Source: Acidobacteriota bacterium (GTDB lineage: Bacteria > Acidobacteriota > Polarisedimenticolia > J045). Taken from it: 64,000 nucleotides of DNA. The translations under genes were made by a program, and so were the position numbers. Location: the NCBI GenBank assembly GCA_030949985.1, contig JAUZRX010000021.1, positions 62,001 through 126,000 on the forward strand, given 5' to 3'. The notes below the pieces were generated by a model. The model saw only the letters and a list, made by a program, of their open reading frames with translations, did not search any database and was not told the origin of the DNA. Of this stretch, positions 8,714 to 17,691 are shown in pieces (position 1 is the first letter of the stretch; every line of letters begins with the position of its first letter).

Positions 8714-11700
8714 ATGCGCCGCTGCCTCTTCGTTCTGACCCTGTTTTGCCTCCTTTTCCCCGGCCACGCCCCGTCCATCGCATCCGCAAAAAAGGACGAA
8801 AGTCGACTCGACGCGTCGACCTTCGAGGGCCTCGAGCTGCGTGCCATCGGCCCGGCGCTGATGTCGGGACGCATCGCCGACATCGCCATCCATCCCGAAC
8901 GCCAGAGCACCTGGTACGTGGCCGTCGGCTCCGGTGGGGTGTGGAAGACCACCAATCGCGGCACGACATGGACTCCCGTTTTCGACGGACAGACGGCCTA
9001 CTCCATCGGCTGCGTGACCATCGACCCGAACGACCCCGACGTGATTTACGTGGGCACCGGCGAAAACGTAGGGGGCCGCCACGTGGGCTGGGGCGATGGC
9101 GTCTACCGCTCTCGCGACGGCGGGGAAAGCTGGGAGAAGCTCGGCCTCGAGAAAACCGAGCACATCTCCAGGATCATCGTCGATCCACGAGACTCGCGGG
9201 TGCTCTACGTTGCCGCCCAGGGCCCGCTGTGGGCGGAGGGCGGTCAACGCGGCCTGTACAAGAGCACCGATGGCGGCGCGAGCTTCGAGAAGATTCTCGG
9301 CGATGACCGGTGGACGGGAGTGACCGACCTGGTGGTCGATCCTCGTGACCCGGACCGGCTCTATGCCGCCACCTGGCAGCGGCAGCGCACCGTGGCGGCG
9401 TACATCAGCGGCGGGCCGGGGTCGGGCATCCACAAATCCACGGACGGGGGCACAACCTGGCGGCGGCTGAAGAAGGGTTTGCCCGAAAAAGACATGGGGA
9501 AAATCGGCCTGGCCATTTCCCCGCAGAACCCGGATGTGCTCTATGCCGTCATCGAACTCGAGCGCCGCACGGGGGGCTTTTTCCGGTCCGCCAATCGGGG
9601 CGAGAGCTGGACCAAGATGTCCGATGCCGTCGGGCGGGCCACCGGACCCCACTACTACAACGAGCTGGCCGCCTCGCCCCACGCCTTCGACCGGGTTTAC
9701 CTGCTGGACGTCCGGGTGCAGGTCACCGAGGACGGCGGCCGGACCTTCCGCGAAATGAAAGAAGTCGCCAAGCACAGCGACAATCACGCCCTGGCCTTCG
9801 ACCCCAACGATCCAGACTACCTGCTGGCGGGTACCGATGGCGGACTCTACGAAAGCTATGACCTGGAGCAGAGCTGGCGCTTCGTGGCCAACCTGCCCGT
9901 GACCCAGTTCTACAAGCTGGCCGTCGACGACGATTTGCCCTTCTACAACGTCTACGGCGGTACCCAGGACAACAATACCCAGGGCGGTCCCTCCCGCACC
10001 GACACGGTCAACGGCATTCGCAACGCGGACTGGTTCATCACGCTCTACGCCGACGGCCACCAGCCGGCGGTCGAGCCGGGCAACCCCGACATCGTCTACT
10101 CCGAGTGGCAGCAGGGAAACCTGGTCCGCTACGACCGAACCACCGGCGAGATCGTCTACATTCAACCTCAACCCGAACCGGGGGATCCCCCCGAGCGTTT
10201 CAACTGGGACGCACCGATCCTGATCAGCCCCCACGCACCCACGCGGCTGTACTACGGCAGCCAGAGGCTGTGGCGCTCCAATGATCGGGGCGATAGCTGG
10301 AAGCCTGTCAGCGGGGACCTGACTCGCAATGAAAATCGCCTCCTGTTACCCCTGATGGGGCGGCAGTGGAGCTGGGATTCGAGCTGGGACCTGGCGGCCA
10401 TGTCCCATTACAACACCATCACCTCCATCGCGGAGTCACCCTTGGTCGAGGGTTTGCTCTACGTGGGCACCGACGACGGTCTGCTGGCGATCAGTGAAGA
10501 TGGAGGGCAGCAGTGGCGGAGGATCGAGGTCGACGCGTTGCCCGGAGCGCCGGCCCGCGCCTTCGTCAACGACATCAAGGCCGATCTCCACGATCCCGAC
10601 ACGCTCTACGTGGCCCTCGATGCTCACAAGCAGGGTGACTTCACTCCTTACCTGTATCGCAGCACCGACCGCGGCAAGACCTGGCGTTCGATCGCCGGCG
10701 ACCTGCCGGAAGATCACGTGGTCTGGCGCATCGTCCAGGATCACGTCAAGCCGGAACTGCTCTTCGCCGGCACCGAGTTTGGATTGTTCTTCACCATCGA
10801 CGGCGGCGGGCGATGGATCGAGCTCACCGGACAGGTGCCGACGATCCCCTTCCGCGACCTGGCGATCCAGCGGCGTGAGAACGACCTGGTGGGGGCGACA
10901 TTCGGTCGGGGTTTCTACGTCCTCGACGACTACACACCGCTACGGCAGGTCAACGAGACGATGCTGGCCGCGGAGGCGACGCTTTTTCCCGTTCGCAGGG
11001 CCTGGTGGTACATCCAGCGACGCCCCCTGGGGCAGAAGGGCCAGGCCTCCCAGGGCGCCTCCTACTTCACCGCCGAGAACCCGCCCTTCGGCGCAGTGTT
11101 CACCTACTACCTGGCCGAAGACCTCGTCTCCCGCACCGAGCAGCGGCAGAAGCGGGAGAAAGAACTGAAGAAGAAGGGCGCCGACACTCCCGTGCCTTCC
11201 TTCGACGAACTGGAAGCCGAACGCCGGGAAGAAGAGCCCCAGGTCTTGCTCGTGGTCCGTGACGTCGACGGTCAGGTGGTCCGTCGCCTGCAGGGAGAGA
11301 CCAGCGCCGGTTTTCATCGCACGGCCTGGGACCTGCGCTTTCCCAATCGCCGGGCCCTGGGAGCCGGACGTCGCAACGGACCCGACGAGGAACCCAGGGG
11401 ATTCCTCGCGGCGCCCGGCAGTTACACGGTCACGCTGGTCAAGCGCGTCGATGGCAAAGTCATCCCCCTCGCGGGTCCCGAGACCTTCGAGGTCGTGCGC
11501 ATGCGCGAGGGTGTACTCCCCGGCAGCAGCCCGGAGCAGACCGTTGCCTTCCTCCAGCAGGCAGCAGAGCTTCAGCGAGCGGTCACTGGCGCGGGCCTCT
11601 CTCTGGCCGAGGCCTCGGGCCGCGTCGCGGCTCTGCGCGATGCCCTCGAGCGCTCTGCCATCGAGCCGGGCGGCGAGCTGGACATGGCGGTGCGCGATCT

Positions 11701-12004
11701 CCAGCAGCAGCTCCATCGGGTCCAGGAGGCGATGGGCGGCAACACCTCCCGGCGCAGCATCGGCGAGCCCATGGCACCATCGGTGATGCGGCGCCTCGAC
11801 GTGGTGATCACCGGCAATCGCCTGTCGACCTACGGCCCCACGCCGACCCACCGCCGCAGCCTGGAGATCGCACTCGAGCAATTCGCCACCTTGCGCGAAA
11901 AGCTGCACCAGCTCATCGACGTGGCCTTGCCGGCCCTCGAGAAGCGCCTGGACGAAGCCGGCGTCCCCTGGACACCGGGACGCGAGGTGCCGAAAGCGCC
12001 CTGA
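8714..12004 (+). CDS. Secreted VPS10/sortilin-like Asp-box repeat protein
   Basis: A 1096-residue exported protein with a clear signal peptide (hydrophobic core LFVLTLFCLLF, probable cleavage after SIASA). Residues about 60-700 carry some ten Asp-box motifs of the type S-x-D-x-G-x-x-W, for example RSRDGGESW, KSTDGGTTW, RSTDRGKTW and RSNDRGDSW, which build sialidase/VPS10-type beta-propellers. A Lys/Glu-rich segment near 810-850 and a C-terminal helical region follow. Such proteins are often annotated as glycosyl hydrolases, but no catalytic residues can be assigned here; a binding or surface role is as likely. The ATG at 8714 follows GGAG. It is the first of a run of secreted-protein genes. 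Confidence 0.88.
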   Translation: MRRCLFVLTLFCLLFPGHAPSIASAKKDESRLDASTFEGLELRAIGPALMSGRIADIAIHPERQSTWYVAVGSGGVWKTTNRGTTWTPVFDGQTAYSIGCVTIDPNDPDVIYVGTGENVGGRHVGWGDGVYRSRDGGESWEKLGLEKTEHISRIIVDPRDSRVLYVAAQGPLWAEGGQRGLYKSTDGGASFEKILGDDRWTGVTDLVVDPRDPDRLYAATWQRQRTVAAYISGGPGSGIHKSTDGGTTWRRLKKGLPEKDMGKIGLAISPQNPDVLYAVIELERRTGGFFRSANRGESWTKMSDAVGRATGPHYYNELAASPHAFDRVYLLDVRVQVTEDGGRTFREMKEVAKHSDNHALAFDPNDPDYLLAGTDGGLYESYDLEQSWRFVANLPVTQFYKLAVDDDLPFYNVYGGTQDNNTQGGPSRTDTVNGIRNADWFITLYADGHQPAVEPGNPDIVYSEWQQGNLVRYDRTTGEIVYIQPQPEPGDPPERFNWDAPILISPHAPTRLYYGSQRLWRSNDRGDSWKPVSGDLTRNENRLLLPLMGRQWSWDSSWDLAAMSHYNTITSIAESPLVEGLLYVGTDDGLLAISEDGGQQWRRIEVDALPGAPARAFVNDIKADLHDPDTLYVALDAHKQGDFTPYLYRSTDRGKTWRSIAGDLPEDHVVWRIVQDHVKPELLFAGTEFGLFFTIDGGGRWIELTGQVPTIPFRDLAIQRRENDLVGATFGRGFYVLDDYTPLRQVNETMLAAEATLFPVRRAWWYIQRRPLGQKGQASQGASYFTAENPPFGAVFTYYLAEDLVSRTEQRQKREKELKKKGADTPVPSFDELEAERREEEPQVLLVVRDVDGQVVRRLQGETSAGFHRTAWDLRFPNRRALGAGRRNGPDEEPRGFLAAPGSYTVTLVKRVDGKVIPLAGPETFEVVRMREGVLPGSSPEQTVAFLQQAAELQRAVTGAGLSLAEASGRVAALRDALERSAIEPGGELDMAVRDLQQQLHRVQEAMGGNTSRRSIGEPMAPSVMRRLDVVITGNRLSTYGPTPTHRRSLEIALEQFATLREKLHQLIDVALPALEKRLDEAGVPWTPGREVPKAP

Positions 12005-12443
12005 ACCCGGTTGCCACCGCCTTCTTCCCGGATCCACCTCCGACCGGTGCCGGGGCGAGCCAACATGGCAACAGCTCGCGGCGTTCGGACGGAAGCCGAG
12101 AATCCACCACGCTCCAGCGAGTTGGATTTCGTCCATTCCCAGCACGCCGCACTTCCCAACGGGGACCCCAAAACCCCTGCCCGAGGCCGGCAGGCGGCGA
12201 AAGCCATGCAAAATACAGGCTCTCGCTTCGAGTTGCGAACGGATCGGATCGACCAGCGATGTCTTTTCTACATGAGACCTTGACATGGGGGGGGGTATAC
12301 ATGTCCTGTCGATCGAGAGTGCGCCGACCGGGCCAGCGGACGAAAGCAGTGCCGTACCCCGGATCCAGGAAGCCTGGTCGGAAGAGGGGGCATCTCCGGA
12401 AAAGGTCCAGCAGCCGGTCTCGCCCATTCAAAAGGAGGCTTGA
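12005..12443 (+). other. 439-bp intergenic region with G9 tract in an inverted repeat
   Basis: No credible gene was found here. The main feature is GACATG at 12282-12287 and CATGTC at 12300-12305, a 6-bp inverted repeat whose 12-base spacer holds a run of nine G followed by TATA. It lies about 140 bases before the Cys-rich gene at 12444. It could be an operator or RNA structure. A strong AGGAGG ribosome binding site closes the region. Confidence 0.4.
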
Positions 12444-13007
12444 ATGAGCGAAGTACCGACCCTCGTCTCGCCCCTCCTTCTCGCCGCTGGCTTCGGCGCC
12501 GGCATGGCGCGGGCGGACGGCGATGTCTGGGCAGGGGGCATCACCGTGACCGCCGTCGGCGGCAATCAATACGAGGTGTCCGTCAGCTATGGCGCGAGCT
12601 GGAGTTCGACCCAGGGGGAGTTCACCTACACGTTGCTGCTGACCCACAAGCGGAATGACCAGGTCCCGGGTACGCCGATCAACCTCGGGGAGACGATCCA
12701 CCCCGCCGATGTCTGCGACGCCGTGTGCGGTGGTAGCTGCGGGACGGGCAAGTGCCACTACACGATCGGAAAGGACCCGACCCTCTACGAGGGCTCCTGC
12801 GGCTGGCTGAAGAAACTCTGTCCGGAGGAAGGCGAAGCCAAGCACACGCTCGATGGCTGTAGCTGCAATCGATCCGACGGCGGTGCGGCCAGCTCGAGTC
12901 TGCTGACCTTGATTGCCGGTAACACCTTGACCTTCAGTGTCACTCCCTCTCCCGGCTTCGACGAGACGAACCTGGACAACAACGTTCCGACGGTCACGAT
13001 TCAGTAG
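12444..13007 (+). CDS. Small Cys-rich secreted protein, unknown function
   Basis: A 187-residue protein; the ATG at 12444 has a consensus AGGAGG 7 bases upstream. The N-terminus (LVSPLLLAAGFGAGMARA) looks like a short signal peptide. The middle carries eight cysteines between residues about 93 and 140 (VCDAVCGGSCGTGKCH ... GSC ... LC ... GCSCN), suggesting a disulphide-rich loop domain. The C-terminal strand pattern (FSVTPSPGFDETNLDNN) resembles the end of CARDB-like beta-sandwich domains. A decayed paralogue follows at 13033. No function is recognised; export and disulphide bonding are inferred from sequence only. Confidence 0.72.
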   Translation: MSEVPTLVSPLLLAAGFGAGMARADGDVWAGGITVTAVGGNQYEVSVSYGASWSSTQGEFTYTLLLTHKRNDQVPGTPINLGETIHPADVCDAVCGGSCGTGKCHYTIGKDPTLYEGSCGWLKKLCPEEGEAKHTLDGCSCNRSDGGAASSSLLTLIAGNTLTFSVTPSPGFDETNLDNNVPTVTIQ

Positions 13008-13032
13008 CCGTCACGCCGTGGAGGAGACGATC

Positions 13033-13336
13033 ATGACTCTCAAGAGAACTCTCGTACGGTCCGCGCTCCGATAGCTCAAGCAGCTGCGGAAATGGCTGCC
13101 ACGTCCAGTCCCGTACAGGGTCGTGCTACGTCGGGGCCACGAAGGGCGAGTGCGAGACGATGATCGAGAACTGCGACAGCAAGGACGGATGGAGGAGTTG
13201 CCTGTGTAATCTCCCGTCGGGGAGAATCGATCTGCTGGATCTCCTCGCGGGTGACGTTTTCGAGCTGTCCGTGGAGCCCGTCGGCGCCAACGACATCGAT
13301 ACGGCGAACAACACCCTGAGACTCGCCTTCAACTGA
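13033..13336 (+). pseudogene. Decayed paralogue of the Cys-rich secreted protein
   Basis: A GGAGGAGACGATC leader and ATG at 13033 open a signal-peptide-like start (MTLKRTLVRSALR) that stops at TAG 13072-13074. In another frame, codons from about 13037 to the TGA at 13334-13336 encode a Cys-rich segment matching the upstream gene: SCGNGCH against SCGTGKCH, then GSC, a Cys pair in CLCN against CSCN, and an ending FELSVEPVGANDIDTANN against FSVTPSPGFDETNLDNN. The N-terminal half is missing and the frame is shifted, so this is a deletion remnant of a tandem duplicate. Confidence 0.75.
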
Positions 13337-13356
13337 GCGGCTGCGCTCGGCCCGGA

Positions 13357-13388
13357 CGCCCCCTCACCGGGTTCAGGCCGAGGGGGCG
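13357..13388 (+). terminator. Hairpin after the Cys-rich pair
   Basis: CGCCCCCTC at 13357-13365 pairs perfectly with GAGGGGGCG at 13380-13388 around a 14-base loop, followed by CTGCCTTCTCTC. The 3' side is pyrimidine-rich but not a T run, so intrinsic termination is likely rather than certain. Confidence 0.45.
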
Positions 13389-13695
13389 CTGCCTTCTCTC
13401 TAGCCGGGCCGGCGACCGGATTTTCGCTGCGGCCAGGAGTTCTGGACGGACCCGGTAGTCCGGGTCCTCGCCGACGACTGCGGAGGCCATCTCGGAGAGG
13501 GTTTCCGGCTGATTCTCGGCAGTTTCCGCGCCGCACGGGAGAAGTGCATCAGCTGACCCCGCGGTTTCCGGTTCCCCGACAGCGTCGACTCGAGACAGCC
13601 CGGGGAACCCCTCTTCCTTACCCAGGCGCCCCTGGAGGAGCTCTTTTTTCCTTCCAGGAGCTGGGGGCGCGTCCTTCGCGGAGCGCGACCTGGTT

Positions 13696-13714
13696 CGCAA
13701 AATTGCGTTATAGT
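13696..13714 (+). promoter_or_regulatory. Candidate promoter/operator for the first S8 peptidase gene
   Basis: TATAGT (13709-13714, 5 of 6 to the -10 consensus) is preceded at once by the inverted repeat CGCAA-AA-TTGCG (13696-13707). No good -35 is visible at 17 bases. The patch is clearly AT-richer than its surroundings and lies 55 bases before the ATG at 13770. Confidence 0.4.
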
Positions 13715-13769
13715 TCAGAGTTTTCGGGGCTTGCCCGCGGGGCGGCTCCACGGGAAGCCGGGATTGACC

Positions 13770-16700
13770 ATGCTTCGCTGCGTTCCGAGAGAACTGGGGG
13801 CCGCCGCATCCCGGCTGGCGCTGATCACCCTGTGCGGGTGGAGCCTCCTGTGCGGGTGGAGCCTCGCATCGGCGGCACAGGTCGAGGTGCGGGTGCTCGA
13901 GAGTCAGGGTACCAGCCAGGTCCTGGTGCGCGTCGAGCGCGATGGAACCCCTGGCCCCTGGAGCGCGCTCGATCGCTTCCCCGGGCGGGCCGAGCCGGGC
14001 CCCGCCGGTGCCGATCCCCGAGGCCGGGCCCTGTTCGCCACCTGGACCCGCTCCGACGGCAGCCGCTACGACAGCTTCAGCCGCGACGGCGGCGGGCACT
14101 GGGCTCCGGCCCGGCTGCGCCGAGGCGGCGTCAGCCTGCGGGCTGGCGTCATCGTTCCCGGCGGGCCGGCTCCCCCGGCGCCCGCCGCCTGGCGCCTGCC
14201 GGCGGGTGGCCGGCTTTTCGTCGTGGCCCTCGCATCCCGCAGCCTGCCCGAGTTCCGCGCCGCCCTGGCCGAGGCCGGCGCCGAAATCCTGGCCACCGTT
14301 CCCCGGGATGGGCACCTGCTGCGCTGCGATCCTGCGCGCGTGGAGACAATCGCCACCCTTGAATTCGTGGAGGCGATCGTGCCCTTCCATCCTTGGTACC
14401 GCCTTTCCCGGGAGGTCCAGCGTTGGGTGCTCGAAGCTCCGCCGGACGACCGGCGCCCCCTGCGCCTGACGGTGGCCGGCTGGGGCCTCGAGGCCAAGAC
14501 CCTTCTCGCCGAGCGGGCCCGCGCCCTGGGCGCGGAAGTCCTGGCCCTGGCCGAGAGCGGCAGAACCCTCGAGATCCTCGCCGACCGGGTGCAGCTCGAG
14601 GTCCTCGCCCGCAGCGACCGGCTGCTGTGGGTCGACCCCCAGACGCCGTCAGAGACCGACATGGACCTGCTGCGGGAAGATTCCGGCCGCGTGTGGATCG
14701 AGAACGACGCCGGCACCTGCGGGCAGGGGGTGCGGGGCGAGGTGCTCGACTCCGGCTTCGACGAGGCCCACCAGGATTTCGACGGAGTGATGCTCCACGG
14801 CCCCCACGACCTGATGAATCATGGCTCGAGCACCTACGGCATCGTCTTCAGCAACGGGAGACGGGATGGCGACGGCGACGCCCGGGCCGAAGGTCTGCTT
14901 TCCTGCGCCGAACAGGGAATCTTCGCCGACAAGGACGAACTGACCGACCGCTTCGCCCACACCCGGCAGCTTCTCGACTACCCCTATTACGCGTCGTTCC
15001 AGACCAACTCCTGGGGGCACACCCGGACCACGGCCTACACCAGTTACTCCCAGGAAATGGACGACATCGTCTGGCAGCTCGACCTGGCCATCACCCAGTC
15101 CCAGTCCAACTCGGGCACCCGCTCCAGCCGCCCGGAAGCCTGGGCCAAGAACGTGATATCGGTCGGCGCGATCAAGCACGGTAACAGTCTCGATCCGGCA
15201 GACGATTTCTGGGGCGGGGCGTCCTCGATCGGGCCCGCGGAAGACGGTCGCATCAAGCCGGACGTCTGCTACTGGGGCGATCACATCTACACCACCGTCA
15301 CCGGGGGCTACCGACCCGATTTCAACGGCACGTCAGCGGCCACCCCGGCCGTTGCGGGCATCCTCGGCCTGCAGATCCAGATGTGGTCGGAGAATGTCTG
15401 GAACACCCATCCGGTGGGTGAGAACGTCTTCCAGCGCCGCCCCCATGCAGCCACCAGCAAGGCGCTGCTGATCAACAGCGCCCGCCAGTACCCTTTCACG
15501 GGAAGCGACCACGACCTGACCCGCACCCACCAGGGATGGGGCCGACCGGGAGTGCGCAGCGCCAAGGAGTCCGCCGCCCGCTCGATGGTGATCGACGAGA
15601 GCACGGCACTACAGGTGGGACAGAGCGCCTTCTACGACGTGGAAGTCATCGCCGGCGAGAGCGAGCTGAAGATCACGATGGTCTACACCGATCCCCCAGG
15701 TACGCTTTCGGCGGCCATGCACCGCATCAACGACCTGGATCTGCTGGTCACCGCACCGACGGGAGAGCTGTTCTACGGCAACCAGGGGTTGGACGTGGGC
15801 ACGGCATCGGCTCCCGGCGGAACCCCCGACGATCTCAACACGGTAGAGAACGTCTTCGTTCCCTTCCCGGAAGCCGGACTCTGGCGCATCGAGGTGCGCG
15901 CGGTGGAGATCAACCAGGACGAGCACACGGCAACCCCGGAAGACGACGCGGTCTTCGCCCTGGTGGTCTCGGGAGCGACGGGCAGTGACGCCTGTGCCCC
16001 CGGCCCCGCCCCCACCGGCCTGACCGCCGCGGCGGCGGCCGACAACCAGGTCCAGCTCCGGTGGGACGCGACCAGCGACGGCATCGAATACCTGGTCTAT
16101 CGCTCCCGCGAGAGTTGCAGCGCCGGTTTCGAACAGATCGCGGTGGTCCCCACGACCACGCACCTGGACGAACCGGTATCCGGCGGGGTGACCTATCACT
16201 ACCAGGTGCGCTCGAAAAACGGCTGTGGCGGCGTTTCCGACGCTTCGGCCTGCGCCGACGCGACGCCCACGGGCTCTTGTGTCGATCCCCCGGCGTTCGA
16301 CGGCTTGACGGAGGCTCGAGACCTCGGTCAGCAGACCTGCACCATCGAGCTGCGCTGGAACGCCGCTGCGCCTCGCTGCAGCAGCCAGGTGCGGTACAAC
16401 ATCTACCGCAGTACGGATCCGGCCTTCGTCCCCGACCCTTCCAACCGGATCGCCGCCTGCGTCGACGGCGCGAGCTGGAGTGACAGCAGTCTCGATGACG
16501 GGGTGGTCCACTACTGGGTGGTCCGCGCCGAAGATACGGGTGCCGCGGGCAGTGGCCCCTGCGGCGGCGTGGAAGACGGCAACCTGGTGCGCCGCTCCGC
16601 GGCAGCCAGCGGCCCGGACCTGGTGCTTTTCAGCGATGACTTCGAAACTCTTCAGCCCTGGATTCTCGAAGGGGAATGGGAGATCGGCCCGCCCCAGGGC

Positions 16701-17546
16701 CTTGGCGGGTCCCTGCTCGGCGGTCCGGATCCGGAAGTGGCCTGGGAAGGAAGCCGGGTCCTGGGTCTCGATCTCAGCGGCCTGGGAAGCTATGCGGGCA
16801 ACTACGAACCGGACATCTCCGAGTGGGCCACCAGCCCGGCCTTCGATGCCTCGGGGCAGAACACCGTCAAGCTGCGCTTCTGGCGCTGGCTGGGGGTGGA
16901 GGAGAACAGCGCCGATCTGGCGCTGCTCGAGGCTTTCGACGGCAGCGCGTGGAACGAGATCTGGCGCAATCCCCACCTGACCCTGTCGGACAAGAACTGG
17001 GCTCTCGAGGTCTTCGACCTGAGCAGTGTTCTCGCGGGGGTCGCCGATGCCCGAGTGCGATTCGGCGTGATCAGCAGTTTCACGCGGAGCTTCTGCGGCT
17101 GGAACGTGGACAAGCTGGAGGTCTACTCGCCGACCACCTGCCAGGCCGGCTCCATCGCACCTCCACCGGTTCCCGACGGGCGTTTCGTTCCCGGCTCGCC
17201 GATGCTGGCCGCCCGGGGCATCGAGGCGGGATTCGTCGATCTCCAGTGGGATGTCACCAGCTGTCCGGGCAGTCGCTTCAATCTTTTCTACGGCGACTCG
17301 GACGATCTACCCCTCTACACGTATTTCGGTGCGTCCTGCGATCTCGACCTCTCGGGTGCGGATTCAAGGGCCCTGCCCGATCCCCCCCCGGGCAAGTTCA
17401 CCTGGTGGCTGATCGCGGCGGCAGAGGGCGGCGTCGACGGCGCCCATGGATACCGCTCCGACGGCACGCTGCGCGACGCGGACGGACTGGGCCTGTGCAG
17501 CTTGGGCCGCCAGGACACGACGGCAAATTGCCAGGCCGGCCCCTGA
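13770..17546 (+). CDS. Secreted S8 family serine peptidase with Fn3-like tail
   Basis: Exported subtilisin-like protease of 1258 residues. The ATG at 13770 gives a signal peptide with core LITLCGWSLLCGWSLASA; an in-frame TTG at 13731 would add a poor leader. After a roughly 300-residue pro-region come the triad residues: Asp327 (VLDSGFD), His351 (MNHGSSTYG) and Ser522 (GTSAATPAVAG). The His motif differs from the usual HGTH. Downstream are a proprotein-convertase-P-like beta domain (about 590-740), Cys-containing Fn3-like units, and a jelly-roll-like domain (WEIGPP ... LGSYAGNYEPD) shared with the next gene. Likely an extracellular protein-degrading enzyme; cell-bound or free cannot be told. 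Confidence 0.9.
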   Translation: MLRCVPRELGAAASRLALITLCGWSLLCGWSLASAAQVEVRVLESQGTSQVLVRVERDGTPGPWSALDRFPGRAEPGPAGADPRGRALFATWTRSDGSRYDSFSRDGGGHWAPARLRRGGVSLRAGVIVPGGPAPPAPAAWRLPAGGRLFVVALASRSLPEFRAALAEAGAEILATVPRDGHLLRCDPARVETIATLEFVEAIVPFHPWYRLSREVQRWVLEAPPDDRRPLRLTVAGWGLEAKTLLAERARALGAEVLALAESGRTLEILADRVQLEVLARSDRLLWVDPQTPSETDMDLLREDSGRVWIENDAGTCGQGVRGEVLDSGFDEAHQDFDGVMLHGPHDLMNHGSSTYGIVFSNGRRDGDGDARAEGLLSCAEQGIFADKDELTDRFAHTRQLLDYPYYASFQTNSWGHTRTTAYTSYSQEMDDIVWQLDLAITQSQSNSGTRSSRPEAWAKNVISVGAIKHGNSLDPADDFWGGASSIGPAEDGRIKPDVCYWGDHIYTTVTGGYRPDFNGTSAATPAVAGILGLQIQMWSENVWNTHPVGENVFQRRPHAATSKALLINSARQYPFTGSDHDLTRTHQGWGRPGVRSAKESAARSMVIDESTALQVGQSAFYDVEVIAGESELKITMVYTDPPGTLSAAMHRINDLDLLVTAPTGELFYGNQGLDVGTASAPGGTPDDLNTVENVFVPFPEAGLWRIEVRAVEINQDEHTATPEDDAVFALVVSGATGSDACAPGPAPTGLTAAAAADNQVQLRWDATSDGIEYLVYRSRESCSAGFEQIAVVPTTTHLDEPVSGGVTYHYQVRSKNGCGGVSDASACADATPTGSCVDPPAFDGLTEARDLGQQTCTIELRWNAAAPRCSSQVRYNIYRSTDPAFVPDPSNRIAACVDGASWSDSSLDDGVVHYWVVRAEDTGAAGSGPCGGVEDGNLVRRSAAASGPDLVLFSDDFETLQPWILEGEWEIGPPQGLGGSLLGGPDPEVAWEGSRVLGLDLSGLGSYAGNYEPDISEWATSPAFDASGQNTVKLRFWRWLGVEENSADLALLEAFDGSAWNEIWRNPHLTLSDKNWALEVFDLSSVLAGVADARVRFGVISSFTRSFCGWNVDKLEVYSPTTCQAGSIAPPPVPDGRFVPGSPMLAARGIEAGFVDLQWDVTSCPGSRFNLFYGDSDDLPLYTYFGASCDLDLSGADSRALPDPPPGKFTWWLIAAAEGGVDGAHGYRSDGTLRDADGLGLCSLGRQDTTANCQAGP
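13830..13865 (+). repeat. Perfect 18-bp tandem duplication in signal peptide
   Basis: The unit CTGTGCGGGTGGAGCCTC occurs twice, at 13830-13847 and 13848-13865. It duplicates the residues LCGWSL in the hydrophobic core of the signal peptide without breaking the frame. Confidence 0.95.
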
Positions 17547-17691
17547 CCGGCCCCCGCCCCGGGAACTTTTCGGCCATCCATGGACTGAAGTCGCGTCCAG
17601 CGGAGAGATCCCCGGAAATCGAGCCTCCGGAGACACGCTTGCCTTGGCCCGGCATGTGGGTACATAAAGGGCAATCCTCTGGAGGTCCGAG

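Larger units (their letters stand above)
13337..13769 (+). other. 433-bp intergenic region
   Basis: No gene is supported here; the long frames on both strands in this stretch are low-complexity Arg/Pro translations. It holds a terminator-like hairpin at 13357-13388 and, near 13696-13714, an AT-richer patch with a small palindrome and a -10 candidate that probably serves the S8 peptidase gene. Confidence 0.5.

Noticed and set aside
8114-10234. A 706-codon minus-strand frame under the Asp-box protein gene
   Set aside because: Antisense shadow of a GC-rich gene with a clear signal peptide and repeats.
12280-12301. TTGACA and TATACA as a promoter before the Cys-rich gene
   Set aside because: The hexamers are only 10 bases apart, too close for a normal sigma-70 promoter.
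13126-13536. Minus-strand frame over the Cys-rich pseudogene
   Set aside because: Arg/Pro-rich shadow; the plus strand keeps paralogous coding traces.
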